Source: Candidatus Methanofastidiosum methylothiophilum (lineage in GTDB: Archaea; Methanobacteriota_B; Thermococci; Methanofastidiosales; Methanofastidiosaceae). From it: a stretch of 6,644 nt of DNA. Each line of letters opens with the position of its first letter. The stretch's first letter is position 1. The stretch is from NCBI GenBank assembly GCA_001587675.1, contig LNGD01000086.1, positions 1 through 6,644 of the forward strand. The letters run 5' to 3'. A model generated the notes under the pieces. It had not been told where the DNA came from and did not search any database. It saw nothing but the letters and a program-made list of their open reading frames with translations. This document shows, piece by piece, positions 1-5,326 of this stretch. A program made the translations under genes and the position numbers.

Positions 1-1
1 A

Positions 2-58
2 TCTAAACCGTTAAATAAGAACGTGAAGAATATTCTAGAAAAAATTCAATCAATGTAA
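2..58 (+). CDS. Possible C-terminal end of a plus-strand gene, cut by the window edge
   Basis: From position 2 there is an open plus-strand frame of 18 codons ending in TAA at 56-58. It reads SKPLNKNVKNILEKIQSM, a plausible lysine-rich amphipathic helix of the kind seen at protein C-termini. No start codon near its beginning could make this a complete gene, so it would be the tail of a gene that begins left of the window. Support comes from what follows: a 6-bp hairpin and a T6 run lie just after the stop (62-87), as expected for the end of a plus-strand transcript. If real, it converges on the PIN-domain nuclease gene and overlaps its end by 13 nt. Eighteen codons are too few to recognise a family, and an open frame of this length can occur by chance. 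Confidence 0.42.
   Translation, partial: SKPLNKNVKNILEKIQSM
39..44 (-). terminator. T6 run just after the PIN gene stop, possible end of the S6e-aIF2gamma-PIN operon
   Basis: On the minus strand, the TGA of the PIN gene (48-46) is followed after one base by six T (44-39). A short oligo-T tract directly after a stop is the usual archaeal termination signal. It suggests that the translation operon ends here rather than continuing to a further gene. The tract is short and the window ends 38 bases later, so this is tentative. Confidence 0.35.
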
Positions 59-450
59 CCTTCAAGGGCAAGCCTTGACCCTTTTTTAAGAAAAACAACG
101 GGAATCATGTTTCCTCTTAGCTCTGACTTTAACTTCATATCATTTGTTGCTACAATGCATTTATTCTTTTTTGCATATTCAAGTATGGATCTATCAACTG
201 GTCCTTCAAGTTCGATAGTTTCGTATCGCTCAGCGAGCTTTAATGCAATTTCTTTGGATAACTTGTCAGAACCAGTTAAATCAATACGCTTAAGTTCAGA
301 AATAACATTAGACGGAATTAATATTTCACATTTTTTTTCAATGACATCCTCAATAGATTCAATCCAGAGATTAAATCTGCCAGGAAGAAGGAGAAAATTT
401 GTATCTAAAATTACCTTTACTTTATTATTCCGTACCCTATCAGTCTCCAT
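46..450 (-). CDS. PIN-domain nuclease, Fcf1/Utp24-like (COG1412 type)
   Basis: This 134-residue protein is a single PIN domain, a metal-dependent RNase fold. The first acidic residue is D16 in ILDTNFLL, E52 sits in the SNVISEL segment, D86 is in VDRSILEYA, and D104 closes the ATND motif; together they form the usual acidic metal-binding pocket. The DTNFLLLP opening and the C-terminal PVVFLKKGSRL segment match the archaeal relatives of eukaryotic Fcf1/Utp24, which cleave pre-rRNA; a 16S-rRNA processing role here is inferred from that relationship. It is the third gene of the S6e-aIF2gamma run and overlaps the end of aIF2gamma by 34 nt. The ATG at 450 is the only start in frame before the catalytic aspartate, with a weak GGAG at 458-455. 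A VapC toxin is less likely: there is no antitoxin gene, and this position next to aIF2gamma is conserved in many archaea. Confidence 0.85.
   Translation of the reverse strand: METDRVRNNKVKVILDTNFLLLPGRFNLWIESIEDVIEKKCEILIPSNVISELKRIDLTGSDKLSKEIALKLAERYETIELEGPVDRSILEYAKKNKCIVATNDMKLKSELRGNMIPVVFLKKGSRLALEGYID
62..87 (+). terminator. Hairpin plus T6 run, possible terminator of the left-edge plus-strand gene
   Basis: TCAAGG at 62-67 pairs perfectly with CCTTGA at 73-78 across a 5-nt loop, and a run of six T follows at 82-87. Archaeal termination depends mainly on the T run, and a hairpin is optional. The element starts four bases after the TAA at 56-58. It also lies within the 3' part of the minus-strand PIN gene, where the T run is the complement of lysine codons, so the T run could be a by-product of coding. 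Confidence 0.4.
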
Positions 451-1637
451 CTAGCTCCAACCCTTCTACTGATGGCGACCCTTTCGCCGACTAATGAACA
501 TACAGGTAATTTTAAAATTAACTCAGTGGTCTTCCCTACTTTTGTAGTTGTACCGATTGTTTTAGCTGTTCCGACATTTAGAAGTAGCATCTCCTTAGGT
601 CGAATTGGCTCAACTTGGGTTTCCTCTTCAGTCCCAACTACCCTATCCAAAAGATATACTTCAAGTGATAAAGTTTCCCAAACTTTTGGTAATTGGTCTG
701 AGTACCCTAAAATACTGCCTGCAAGTGTATCTGATTTTGTAACTGCAGGGTCTAGAAAAGTCCCAACGCCTAAAAGCCCGCCAGGCAAAGCCTCTTCAAC
801 TGATTCGTTGCTAACGTTCAAGCTTGAAATGAAAGTTACTATTGGCTTAAAGACCTTCTTGTTTTGCTCTACTTTTTCAAATCCAGGCCTAATCTCAATT
901 TTATCACCAACTTTGAGTTTCCCCTGGATTAATGACCCACCTAAGACTCCACCCTTAAGATCTTCAGGGGCTGTTCCAGGTCTGTTTGTATCAAAAGATC
1001 TGGCTATGTACATTACAGGTGGTTTATTTGGGTCTCTTTTCGGCGTCTTTATTACATCCTCTATAGATTTGATTAGATAATCGATATTAACCCTGTGCTG
1101 CGCAGAAATGGGAATAATGGGAGCATTTTCAGCAACTGTTCCTTTAATAAATTCTTTAATCTGATTATAGTTCTCAATTGCCTTTTCCTTGGAAACAAGC
1201 TCTATTTTGTTCTGGGCAATTACAATATTTTTAATTCCGACGATATTCAAGGCCATAAGGTGCTCTCTTGTCTGCGGTTGGGGACACTTCTCATTTGCCG
1301 CAATGACTAATATAGCACCGTCCATTATTGCAGCTCCTGAAAGCATCGTTGCCATTAAAGTTTCATGGCCTGGTGCGTCAACGAAAGAAACTTTTCTCAA
1401 GACCTCAGTTGGTCCACCGCATTTTGGACAAGTTTTCTCAGTTGTAAAGGCCTCTGCGCCCTGGCATGCCTTGCACTTTCTAAACTCAATATCGGCATAC
1501 CCAAGTCTTATTGTAATACCTCTTCTAAGCTCCTCGCTATGTTTATCAGTCCACACGCCAGAGAGAGCTCTAGTCAATGTAGTTTTACCATGATCTACAT
1601 GGCCGACTAAACCAATATTCACTTCAGCTTGTCCCAA
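417..1637 (-). CDS. eif2g: Translation initiation factor aIF2, gamma subunit
   Basis: This is the GTPase core of aIF2, which carries Met-tRNAi to the small ribosomal subunit. It has 406 residues, the normal length for archaea. The G domain (about 1-200) shows the P-loop GHVDHGKT at 12-19, the switch I region with RRGITIRLGYAD, DAPGH at 87-91, NKIE at 143-146 and SAQH at 178-181. The two CxxC pairs (C55/C58 and C70/C73) form the zinc knuckle typical of aIF2gamma. Beta-barrel domains II (about 201-320) and III (321-406, with RPKEMLLLNVGTAKT) follow and are complete. The start is TTG at 1637: the next methionine lies beyond the P-loop, and AGGAGA at 1650-1645 is a good SD at proper spacing. It lies 26 nt after S6e and overlaps the PIN gene, so the three are probably co-transcribed. 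The alpha and beta subunits are not in this window. Confidence 0.97.
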   Translation of the reverse strand: MGQAEVNIGLVGHVDHGKTTLTRALSGVWTDKHSEELRRGITIRLGYADIEFRKCKACQGAEAFTTEKTCPKCGGPTEVLRKVSFVDAPGHETLMATMLSGAAIMDGAILVIAANEKCPQPQTREHLMALNIVGIKNIVIAQNKIELVSKEKAIENYNQIKEFIKGTVAENAPIIPISAQHRVNIDYLIKSIEDVIKTPKRDPNKPPVMYIARSFDTNRPGTAPEDLKGGVLGGSLIQGKLKVGDKIEIRPGFEKVEQNKKVFKPIVTFISSLNVSNESVEEALPGGLLGVGTFLDPAVTKSDTLAGSILGYSDQLPKVWETLSLEVYLLDRVVGTEEETQVEPIRPKEMLLLNVGTAKTIGTTTKVGKTTELILKLPVCSLVGERVAISRRVGARWRLIGYGIIK

Positions 1638-1644
1638 TTATAAA

Positions 1645-1650
1645 TCTCCT
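1645..1650 (-). promoter_or_regulatory. SD of the aIF2gamma gene, fixes a TTG start
   Basis: On the minus strand AGGAGA runs from 1650 to 1645, seven bases before the TTG at 1637-1635. It falls in the 26-nt gap after the S6e stop and supports the TTG as the real initiation codon. No ATG is available before the P-loop. Confidence 0.75.
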
Positions 1651-1663
1651 ATAGTTCAAATGT

Positions 1664-2065
1664 TTAAGCAGATTCAGATTTTTCTGCTGGTGCTTCTTCA
1701 GCTTTCTTTTCTTCAGGATATTTCTCAGGCTTTGTTACTTTGGTGTTAATTTGGACAGTATCTTCGTTTATGGTGTTTCCTCTAACTCTCTTTTTTCTTC
1801 TCTCGCCACTTTCTTCTGGGTTAAATCCGACGCCCTTTGAAAGTAAGAGTTTTACTCTTCTGTTTCCATCAAGGTCCTGTCTCATTGGGAATCCGTCTTT
1901 ATCAGACCCACCTGTGATCTTTAACGTATGACCAGAAAGTCCTATGGTCTCACCATTAAACTCTTCGCCAATTTTTAAACCAAAGAGGGCTTCAGCCTGT
2001 TTGTCCTTTACTTCTTTCTGTATTGTCTTTCCATCAGAGTAAGAAATTACAATCTTGTATTCCAT
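1664..2065 (-). CDS. rps6e: Small-subunit ribosomal protein S6e (eS6)
   Basis: This protein of 133 residues belongs to the 30S subunit. The body (about residues 1-100) matches S6e: MEYKIVISYSDGK at the start, the family signature GSDKDGFPMRQDLDG in the middle, then RRVKLLLSKGVGF and a basic RRKKRVRGNTI segment. The last 25 or so residues are a low-complexity tail rich in Lys, Glu, Pro and Ala that probably is disordered. The frame could be extended to a TTG at 2131. The ATG at 2065 is preferred because family proteins begin at this MEYKI-like strand and because AGGAGG at 2077-2072 is a strong SD placed correctly for it. It is the first gene of the S6e-aIF2gamma-PIN run, and a promoter candidate lies in the 71-bp gap before it. 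Confidence 0.95.
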   Translation of the reverse strand: MEYKIVISYSDGKTIQKEVKDKQAEALFGLKIGEEFNGETIGLSGHTLKITGGSDKDGFPMRQDLDGNRRVKLLLSKGVGFNPEESGERRKKRVRGNTINEDTVQINTKVTKPEKYPEEKKAEEAPAEKSESA

Positions 2066-2071
2066 CGTGAC

Positions 2072-2120
2072 CCTCCTTTCTTTGATTATATAAGAGTGGA
2101 TTAAGTTGCTGTTTAAAAAC
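2072..2120 (-). promoter_or_regulatory. Promoter candidate and SD for the S6e-aIF2gamma-PIN operon
   Basis: The 71-bp gap between the HAD gene and S6e, read on the minus strand, holds a TATA-like GTTTTTAAAC (2120-2111). Transcription would then start near 2088, giving a leader of about 23 nt that carries the strong SD AGGAGG (2077-2072) before the ATG at 2065. A second, better-looking TATA sequence, TTATATAA (2093-2086), would place the start at the ATG itself and leave the SD untranscribed, so the first box is preferred. The exact start cannot be decided from sequence. Confidence 0.45.
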
Positions 2121-2136
2121 TTTATTGTCAATTGCC

Positions 2137-2787
2137 CTATAAATAAGAAATAATCTCATCCAAAGATGAAACAACGACATCTGCTTCCTTTAGAAGCTCC
2201 TCGGAGGAAACTCCGGATAGAATTCCTATGGTAAAGCATCCTGCTCTTTTTCCAGATGCTATGTCATATCTGTGGTCGCCAACTACAACTGTTTCAGACG
2301 GCTTTTTCCCGAGATGGTTAATGGCCACTTCAACGTGTTCTGGGTGGGGCTTAACATTTATTACATCCTCCCTGGTAACTATCACATCCATATAGCCGAT
2401 CAATCCAGATACCTCAAGTGTCCTAAGGGATGCCTTTTTGCAATTTCTTGTTATTATCCCGATCTTCTTCCCTTTCAACCTCAGAGTGTCTAGTAGCTCT
2501 TTTGAGTGCGGAAACACTTCAGCCTTTTCAGCCGTCTCAATTTCATGCTGGGATATTGTATCCTCAATTCCCTTTACAAAATTATTATAGGCTTCATCGG
2601 TATCAAATAATGGCCTTAACTCTTTTATTGTTTCGATAAGGGAGCCCTTTATCTCAAGGTAAACGCCATTTTCTTCAAGAATTTTTCGGGTGCTCCGTTT
2701 CAGGTAATCAAAATCTAGCTTAAACTTTACGAGAGTTCCATCCATGTCAAATAGAAATAGTTCATATCGGGCAAGGGAAATGTCCAT
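2137..2787 (-). CDS. HAD-superfamily phosphatase, phosphoglycolate-phosphatase-like, substrate unknown
   Basis: This 216-residue soluble hydrolase shows all four HAD motifs. DMDGT at 14-18 gives the nucleophile D14 and acid/base D16. IIT with T113 in the strand before RNCKKAS is motif II. K146 in VKPHPEHV is motif III. GDHRYDIASGKRAG with D171 and D175 is the metal-binding motif IV. The region between motifs I and II (about residues 22-95) is mostly helical, as in a C1 cap, the subgroup of phosphoglycolate phosphatases and beta-phosphoglucomutases. The substrate cannot be read from sequence. The frame extends to a GTG at 2808, but the ATG at 2787 is preferred: it lies 23 nt after a TATA box, has no SD, and starts just before the conserved first strand. 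It is divergent from the GlcNAc-1-P transferase gene and 71 bp upstream of S6e, so read-through into the ribosomal operon is possible. Confidence 0.88.
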   Translation of the reverse strand: MDISLARYELFLFDMDGTLVKFKLDFDYLKRSTRKILEENGVYLEIKGSLIETIKELRPLFDTDEAYNNFVKGIEDTISQHEIETAEKAEVFPHSKELLDTLRLKGKKIGIITRNCKKASLRTLEVSGLIGYMDVIVTREDVINVKPHPEHVEVAINHLGKKPSETVVVGDHRYDIASGKRAGCFTIGILSGVSSEELLKEADVVVSSLDEIISYL

Positions 2788-2826
2788 AATAAAAATATTT
2801 AAGAACACCTATATAACATTTAGTTC
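2788..2826. promoter_or_regulatory. Compact divergent promoter region with two adjacent TATA boxes
   Basis: Only 39 bp separate the ATG of the HAD gene (2787, minus) from the ATG of the GlcNAc-1-P transferase gene (2827, plus). A plus-strand TATTTAAG (2796-2803) ends 24 nt before the transferase ATG, preceded by an A-rich BRE-like stretch. A minus-strand GTTATATA (2817-2810) ends 23 nt before the HAD ATG. Neither gene has an SD before its ATG. Each box is spaced so that transcription would begin at or very near the start codon, which implies leaderless mRNAs on both sides. Six base pairs separate the two boxes, so two TBP/TFB complexes could hardly bind at once. Confidence 0.65.
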
Positions 2827-3768
2827 ATGAATAGCTTATTGCTCCCGTTATTCTCGTTTGTATCGACGTTTATTCTAACACCCTTCATCGGAAAGATAAA
2901 CAAAAGTCGCGGTATATATGGTGTTGACCTTCACAAAAAGGAAAGATTTGAAGTCCCCGAAGCTGGTGGTTTGGCACTTCTCCTTGGCACAATCCCTTTT
3001 TTCATGTTATATTATCTTATTAGTCGGGATGAAAAAATCCTGATGTTCATATTTCCTGTTGCAACTATCGGGGTAATAGGTCTTGTAGATGACCTTTACA
3101 ACATTCCTCAAATGGTAAAAACGGCCGCGTGCCTTTTGGGTGGTATACCCTTGCTGTTCTTTATCGAGAATACAGTTATTGATTTTATTTTTTTCAAAAT
3201 AAACTTTGGTCTGCTCTATTATATTATGGTGCCGATTGGGATTACTGCCGCCTCAAATCTAACAAATCTCCTTGCTGGTTTTAATGGTGAAGAGATTGGC
3301 CTTGGATTTATTTCTACGCTCTCCCTCGCTATTTGCATTGCTCTCCTAGGCGACTTTAACACTTCTATATACCTTCTTGCATTCACATTGTCTTTCCTAG
3401 CATTTTTAATGTATAATAAATACCCGGCAAAAATATTCCCAGGCGACACAGGAACTTTAATTGTTGGTGCCGTTATAGCCTCGTTTTCTATTATCAAGCA
3501 TATAGAGATAATTGGAGTCATCCTCTTAATTCCTCAAATATTAGAGTTCTTATTCAAGTCAAAGAGGCGATTTGGAAGCAAAAAATATGGCCCTACAAAG
3601 GTCGATGACAATGGTATTTTGCATCCGCAGGCCTATCTTTCAGTTGCAAACCTATTGACTTCGAAGTTTAAACTGACAGAAAAAAGCCTAGTTTATCGTA
3701 TTTGGTTAATTGGAGTTATTTTTGGCATTATAGCTATAATAATAACCTATTTCCTCATGGTTAATTAA
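2827..3768 (+). CDS. Polyprenyl-phosphate GlcNAc-1-phosphate transferase, archaeal/eukaryotic (AglH/ALG7-like) type
   Basis: This 313-residue polytopic membrane protein has about ten hydrophobic segments. It belongs to the MraY/WecA/ALG7 family, which moves a sugar-1-phosphate from a UDP-sugar to a polyprenyl phosphate on the cytoplasmic side of the membrane. Visible motifs are VPEAGG at 43-48 in the first loop, the Mg-related aspartate pair in GLVDDL (D88, D89), NLTNLLAGFNGEE at 144-156, and FPGDTG at 204-209. The AGFNG form resembles eukaryotic ALG7 and archaeal AglH rather than the DGxNG form of bacterial MraY. The MraY HxHH loop is absent; a KYGPTKVDDNG loop and an ILHPQ segment replace it. 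The likely role is the first step of N-glycan or glycolipid assembly on dolichyl phosphate; the sugar (GlcNAc or another N-acetylhexosamine) is inferred. No SD precedes the ATG, in line with a leaderless start. No other glycosylation gene is nearby. Confidence 0.88.
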   Translation: MNSLLLPLFSFVSTFILTPFIGKINKSRGIYGVDLHKKERFEVPEAGGLALLLGTIPFFMLYYLISRDEKILMFIFPVATIGVIGLVDDLYNIPQMVKTAACLLGGIPLLFFIENTVIDFIFFKINFGLLYYIMVPIGITAASNLTNLLAGFNGEEIGLGFISTLSLAICIALLGDFNTSIYLLAFTLSFLAFLMYNKYPAKIFPGDTGTLIVGAVIASFSIIKHIEIIGVILLIPQILEFLFKSKRRFGSKKYGPTKVDDNGILHPQAYLSVANLLTSKFKLTEKSLVYRIWLIGVIFGIIAIIITYFLMVN

Positions 3769-3786
3769 ACTTCCTAAAGATAAATG

Positions 3787-3830
3787 TTTTAAAGCAATTT
3801 TATATTCATCTGAATACTAGAAGAGGTGAT
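3787..3830 (+). promoter_or_regulatory. Promoter candidate and SD of the UPF0147 gene, fixes a TTG start
   Basis: The 66-bp gap after the transferase gene contains a TATA-like TTTTAAAG (3787-3794), which would place the transcription start near 3817. GAGGTGAT (3823-3830) follows. It is an excellent match to the archaeal anti-SD, 4 nt before TTG at 3835, so the TTG is a believable start. A second AT-rich element, TTTTATAT (3798-3805), would place the start within the SD and is less likely to be the active box. Read-through from the upstream transferase gene is also possible. Confidence 0.5.
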
Positions 3831-3834
3831 TTAA

Positions 3835-4086
3835 TTGCCCGAAGAAAATATTAAAGGTATTGTCGACTACTTAAACGAATTTGTTAATGAAGACAACAGT
3901 GTCCCCAGAAATATAAGAAGAGCTGCCAAGGAAGCCGCTGACAGACTACTAGATACTTCTGAGCCTGTACAGTCTAGGGCCCATGCTGCAGTTGAGCTAT
4001 TGGATGAAATATCAAATGATCCAAATATGCCAATGCACACTAGGACTATTTTGTGGGAAGTTTTGAGCGAATTAGAGAAAATTTAA
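3835..4086 (+). CDS. UPF0147 family protein (COG1698), function unknown
   Basis: This small acidic protein of 83 residues fits the archaea-specific UPF0147 family closely. The family landmarks are VPRNIRRAAKEAADRLL (about residues 23-39) and LDEISNDPNMPMHTRTILW in the C-terminal half (about 56-74), and the length is normal. The sequence reads as a bundle of amphipathic helices with no membrane segment, signal peptide or catalytic motif. Its wide conservation in archaea points to a housekeeping role, but I know of no assigned function. The start is TTG at 3835, backed by a near-perfect SD. It is on the same strand as the transferase gene and 66 bp behind it, with its own promoter candidate. 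It converges on bud32 and shares the TTAA at 4083-4086 with it as overlapping stop codons. Confidence 0.93.
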   Translation: MPEENIKGIVDYLNEFVNEDNSVPRNIRRAAKEAADRLLDTSEPVQSRAHAAVELLDEISNDPNMPMHTRTILWEVLSELEKI

Positions 4087-4730
4087 TCTCTTTTTCTGTA
4101 TCTTCCTCTCTTTTCAATTTGTTCTATCCTTTGGAGAAGTTCATTCTTCTTCTCTTCCCCAAGGATTTTTGAATATCCTTCAAGCACAATTTTGAATACT
4201 TCTTCAGAAATGTCAAAGTGAGTGCTTTCAAGGGCCTGCCTCAAAAGATGTATATCTATACCCTGCTTCTCAATCTCTTCTGATTCTTCAGAAAGCCCAA
4301 AATCAATGAAATAAATCTTACCGTTGTTTAGAATCATGTTTGAGGTAGTGATATCCCCATGAATTATCCCGGCCTTATGGAGAAGACCTATTGACCTGCC
4401 AATCTCAAAGGCTATCTCCCTATCAAGTCCTTTTGATGCAAAATATTCCTTTAGCCTGACCCCTTCGACGTACTCCATTATAATTCTCTTTTCACCTAAA
4501 TCAACATGATAGAGGGCAGGAGAATTCACACCTGAAACTTTTGCCTTATTTATTATCTTAGCCTCTTTTACAGTCCTAAAGCCCCTAATGCTATCGTCTA
4601 TCTCAGGTATCCGGTAACTTTTCTTTACCCTTTTTTTTACTATTACCTTTTCATTGAAGAAGTCAAATCCAAAAATATCCTTGAAATCCTCAAGGTAAAT
4701 GTCGGCCTCTGCCCCCTTCTTTAGAATCAA
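4083..4730 (-). CDS. bud32: Bud32, KEOPS complex kinase/ATPase (t6A synthesis)
   Basis: This 215-residue small protein kinase of the RIO-like Bud32 family works with Kae1 in KEOPS, where its ATPase activity supports t6A37 formation on tRNA. Landmarks are KGAEADIY at 5-12, the ATP-lysine segment VKKRVKKSYRIPEID (31-45), HGDITTSN at 124-131 with catalytic D126 and N131, and the metal-binding DFG at 143-145. The basic RGRYRKRD tail is typical and helps hold tRNA or reach the active site. The protein is complete and stands alone; in many euryarchaea it is fused to the C-terminus of Kae1. The start is TTG at 4730, overlapping the TGA of sua5 as TTGA, with AGGTGGT (4742-4736) as SD inside sua5. It is last in the kae1-sua5-bud32 run. 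Confidence 0.95.
   Translation of the reverse strand: MILKKGAEADIYLEDFKDIFGFDFFNEKVIVKKRVKKSYRIPEIDDSIRGFRTVKEAKIINKAKVSGVNSPALYHVDLGEKRIIMEYVEGVRLKEYFASKGLDREIAFEIGRSIGLLHKAGIIHGDITTSNMILNNGKIYFIDFGLSEESEEIEKQGIDIHLLRQALESTHFDISEEVFKIVLEGYSKILGEEKKNELLQRIEQIEKRGRYRKRD
4087..4114 (+). terminator. T-rich tract after the UPF0147 stop, inside the 3' end of bud32
   Basis: Just after the UPF0147 stop the plus strand is strongly pyrimidine-rich, with T5 at 4091-4095 and T4 at 4111-4114. Oligo-T tracts of this kind end transcription in archaea. There is no free intergenic DNA here, so any terminator must lie within the bud32 coding region. The T runs are the complement of the Lys/Arg codons for Bud32's basic C-terminal tail, so the tract may be only a coding consequence. 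Confidence 0.3.
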
Positions 4731-5326
4731 AGCCTACCACCTAGAAAATTTAATATCTGCTCCTCTGATACTGCCCCTATCCTTCCAACCTTACCTTCAA
4801 CAAGGTCAACGATGGTCGATGGAGGATTCTTGCCAAGTGTCCCGGAGTCGATGAAATAATCTATATAAATTAAAGAATCTTTAAGGCTTGATTTAACTTC
4901 AATGATGGAGTAAGGAGATGGATCCCCGGATTTATTGGCACTTGTGGAAATTAGGGGCTTTCCTGAAATCTCAGATAGCTTTTTTGAAATCTCATTTGCA
5001 GGTATCCTAAAGGCTAGTTTTTCCCTGTTTACTGAGTCCGGGATTTCAAGACCTTTTTTCCTCATGGCCACAGATATGCCTGGGAACTTTGCATAGAGTT
5101 TTTTTGCCCGCTCATCCATGATGACATATTTTTCTATCATTTCAATAGACGAAGCTATTAGCGGAAGCGGCTTATCCTTTTCTCTGCCCTTTATCCTGAA
5201 TATTTTTTCAATCGCTAAAGGATTTGTCGCATCACAACCTATGCCGTAACAGGTGTCAGTTGGATAGACGATGACCCCGCCGTTCTTTATTGCTTCCACA
5301 GCCTCTTCAATTATCTTTATATCCAA
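4727..5326 (-). CDS. sua5: L-threonylcarbamoyladenylate synthase, YrdC/TsaC type (Sua5 family)
   Basis: This 199-residue protein consists of a YrdC domain only and lacks the extra C-terminal domain of long Sua5 proteins. The enzyme makes threonylcarbamoyl-AMP from threonine, bicarbonate and ATP, the first step of tRNA t6A37 synthesis. Motifs are YPTDTCYGIGCDATN at 21-35, IKGREKDKPLPLI at 45-57, FRIPA at 106-110, STSANKSGDPSP at 127-138 and PPSTIVDL at 168-175. One deviation is FPGISVAM at 81-88, where most relatives have a PGPxT segment. The start is TTG at 5326, inside the last codons of kae1; GAGGTG (5340-5335) is its SD and no ATG or GTG fits the frame nearby. It overlaps kae1 by 10 nt and bud32 by 4 nt. 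The placement between kae1 and bud32 strongly supports the t6A role. Confidence 0.94.
   Translation of the reverse strand: MDIKIIEEAVEAIKNGGVIVYPTDTCYGIGCDATNPLAIEKIFRIKGREKDKPLPLIASSIEMIEKYVIMDERAKKLYAKFPGISVAMRKKGLEIPDSVNREKLAFRIPANEISKKLSEISGKPLISTSANKSGDPSPYSIIEVKSSLKDSLIYIDYFIDSGTLGKNPPSTIVDLVEGKVGRIGAVSEEQILNFLGGRL
4736..4742 (-). promoter_or_regulatory. SD of bud32 within the last codons of sua5
   Basis: On the minus strand AGGTGGT (4742-4736) lies five bases before the TTG start of bud32. It encodes part of the Gly-Gly-Arg at the Sua5 C-terminus. With the TTGA stop-start overlap (4730-4727) it suggests translational coupling of the two genes. Confidence 0.6.

Noticed and set aside
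46..450. PIN protein as a VapC toxin of a toxin-antitoxin pair
   Set aside because: No antitoxin-like gene adjoins it. The upstream neighbour is aIF2gamma, and the sequence resembles the Fcf1/Utp24-like group rather than VapC.
472..1610. Several long plus-strand open frames opposite the aIF2gamma gene
   Set aside because: They lie opposite a highly conserved gene, show no recognisable domains, and have low-complexity Ser/Phe/Leu composition typical of antisense shadows.
2066..2131. N-terminal extension of S6e from a TTG at 2131
   Set aside because: The added 22 residues do not resemble S6e, and the ATG at 2065 has a strong SD at proper spacing. The stretch also holds the promoter candidates.
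2195..2216. GC-rich inverted repeat in the HAD gene that could form a short hairpin
   Set aside because: It lies within conserved HAD coding sequence, is short, has no T run after it, and is explained by serine and glutamate codons.
2788..2808. GTG start at 2808 for the HAD phosphatase, adding seven residues
   Set aside because: The GTG is directly next to the minus-strand TATA box, which places the transcription start near the ATG at 2787, so the GTG would not be in the mRNA. The extra residues are not needed for the fold.
5117..5130. C box-like ATGATGA on the plus strand, considered as part of a C/D box guide RNA
   Set aside because: No CTGA D box lies at suitable distance, no C'/D' pair is seen, and the site is inside the well-conserved sua5 coding region.
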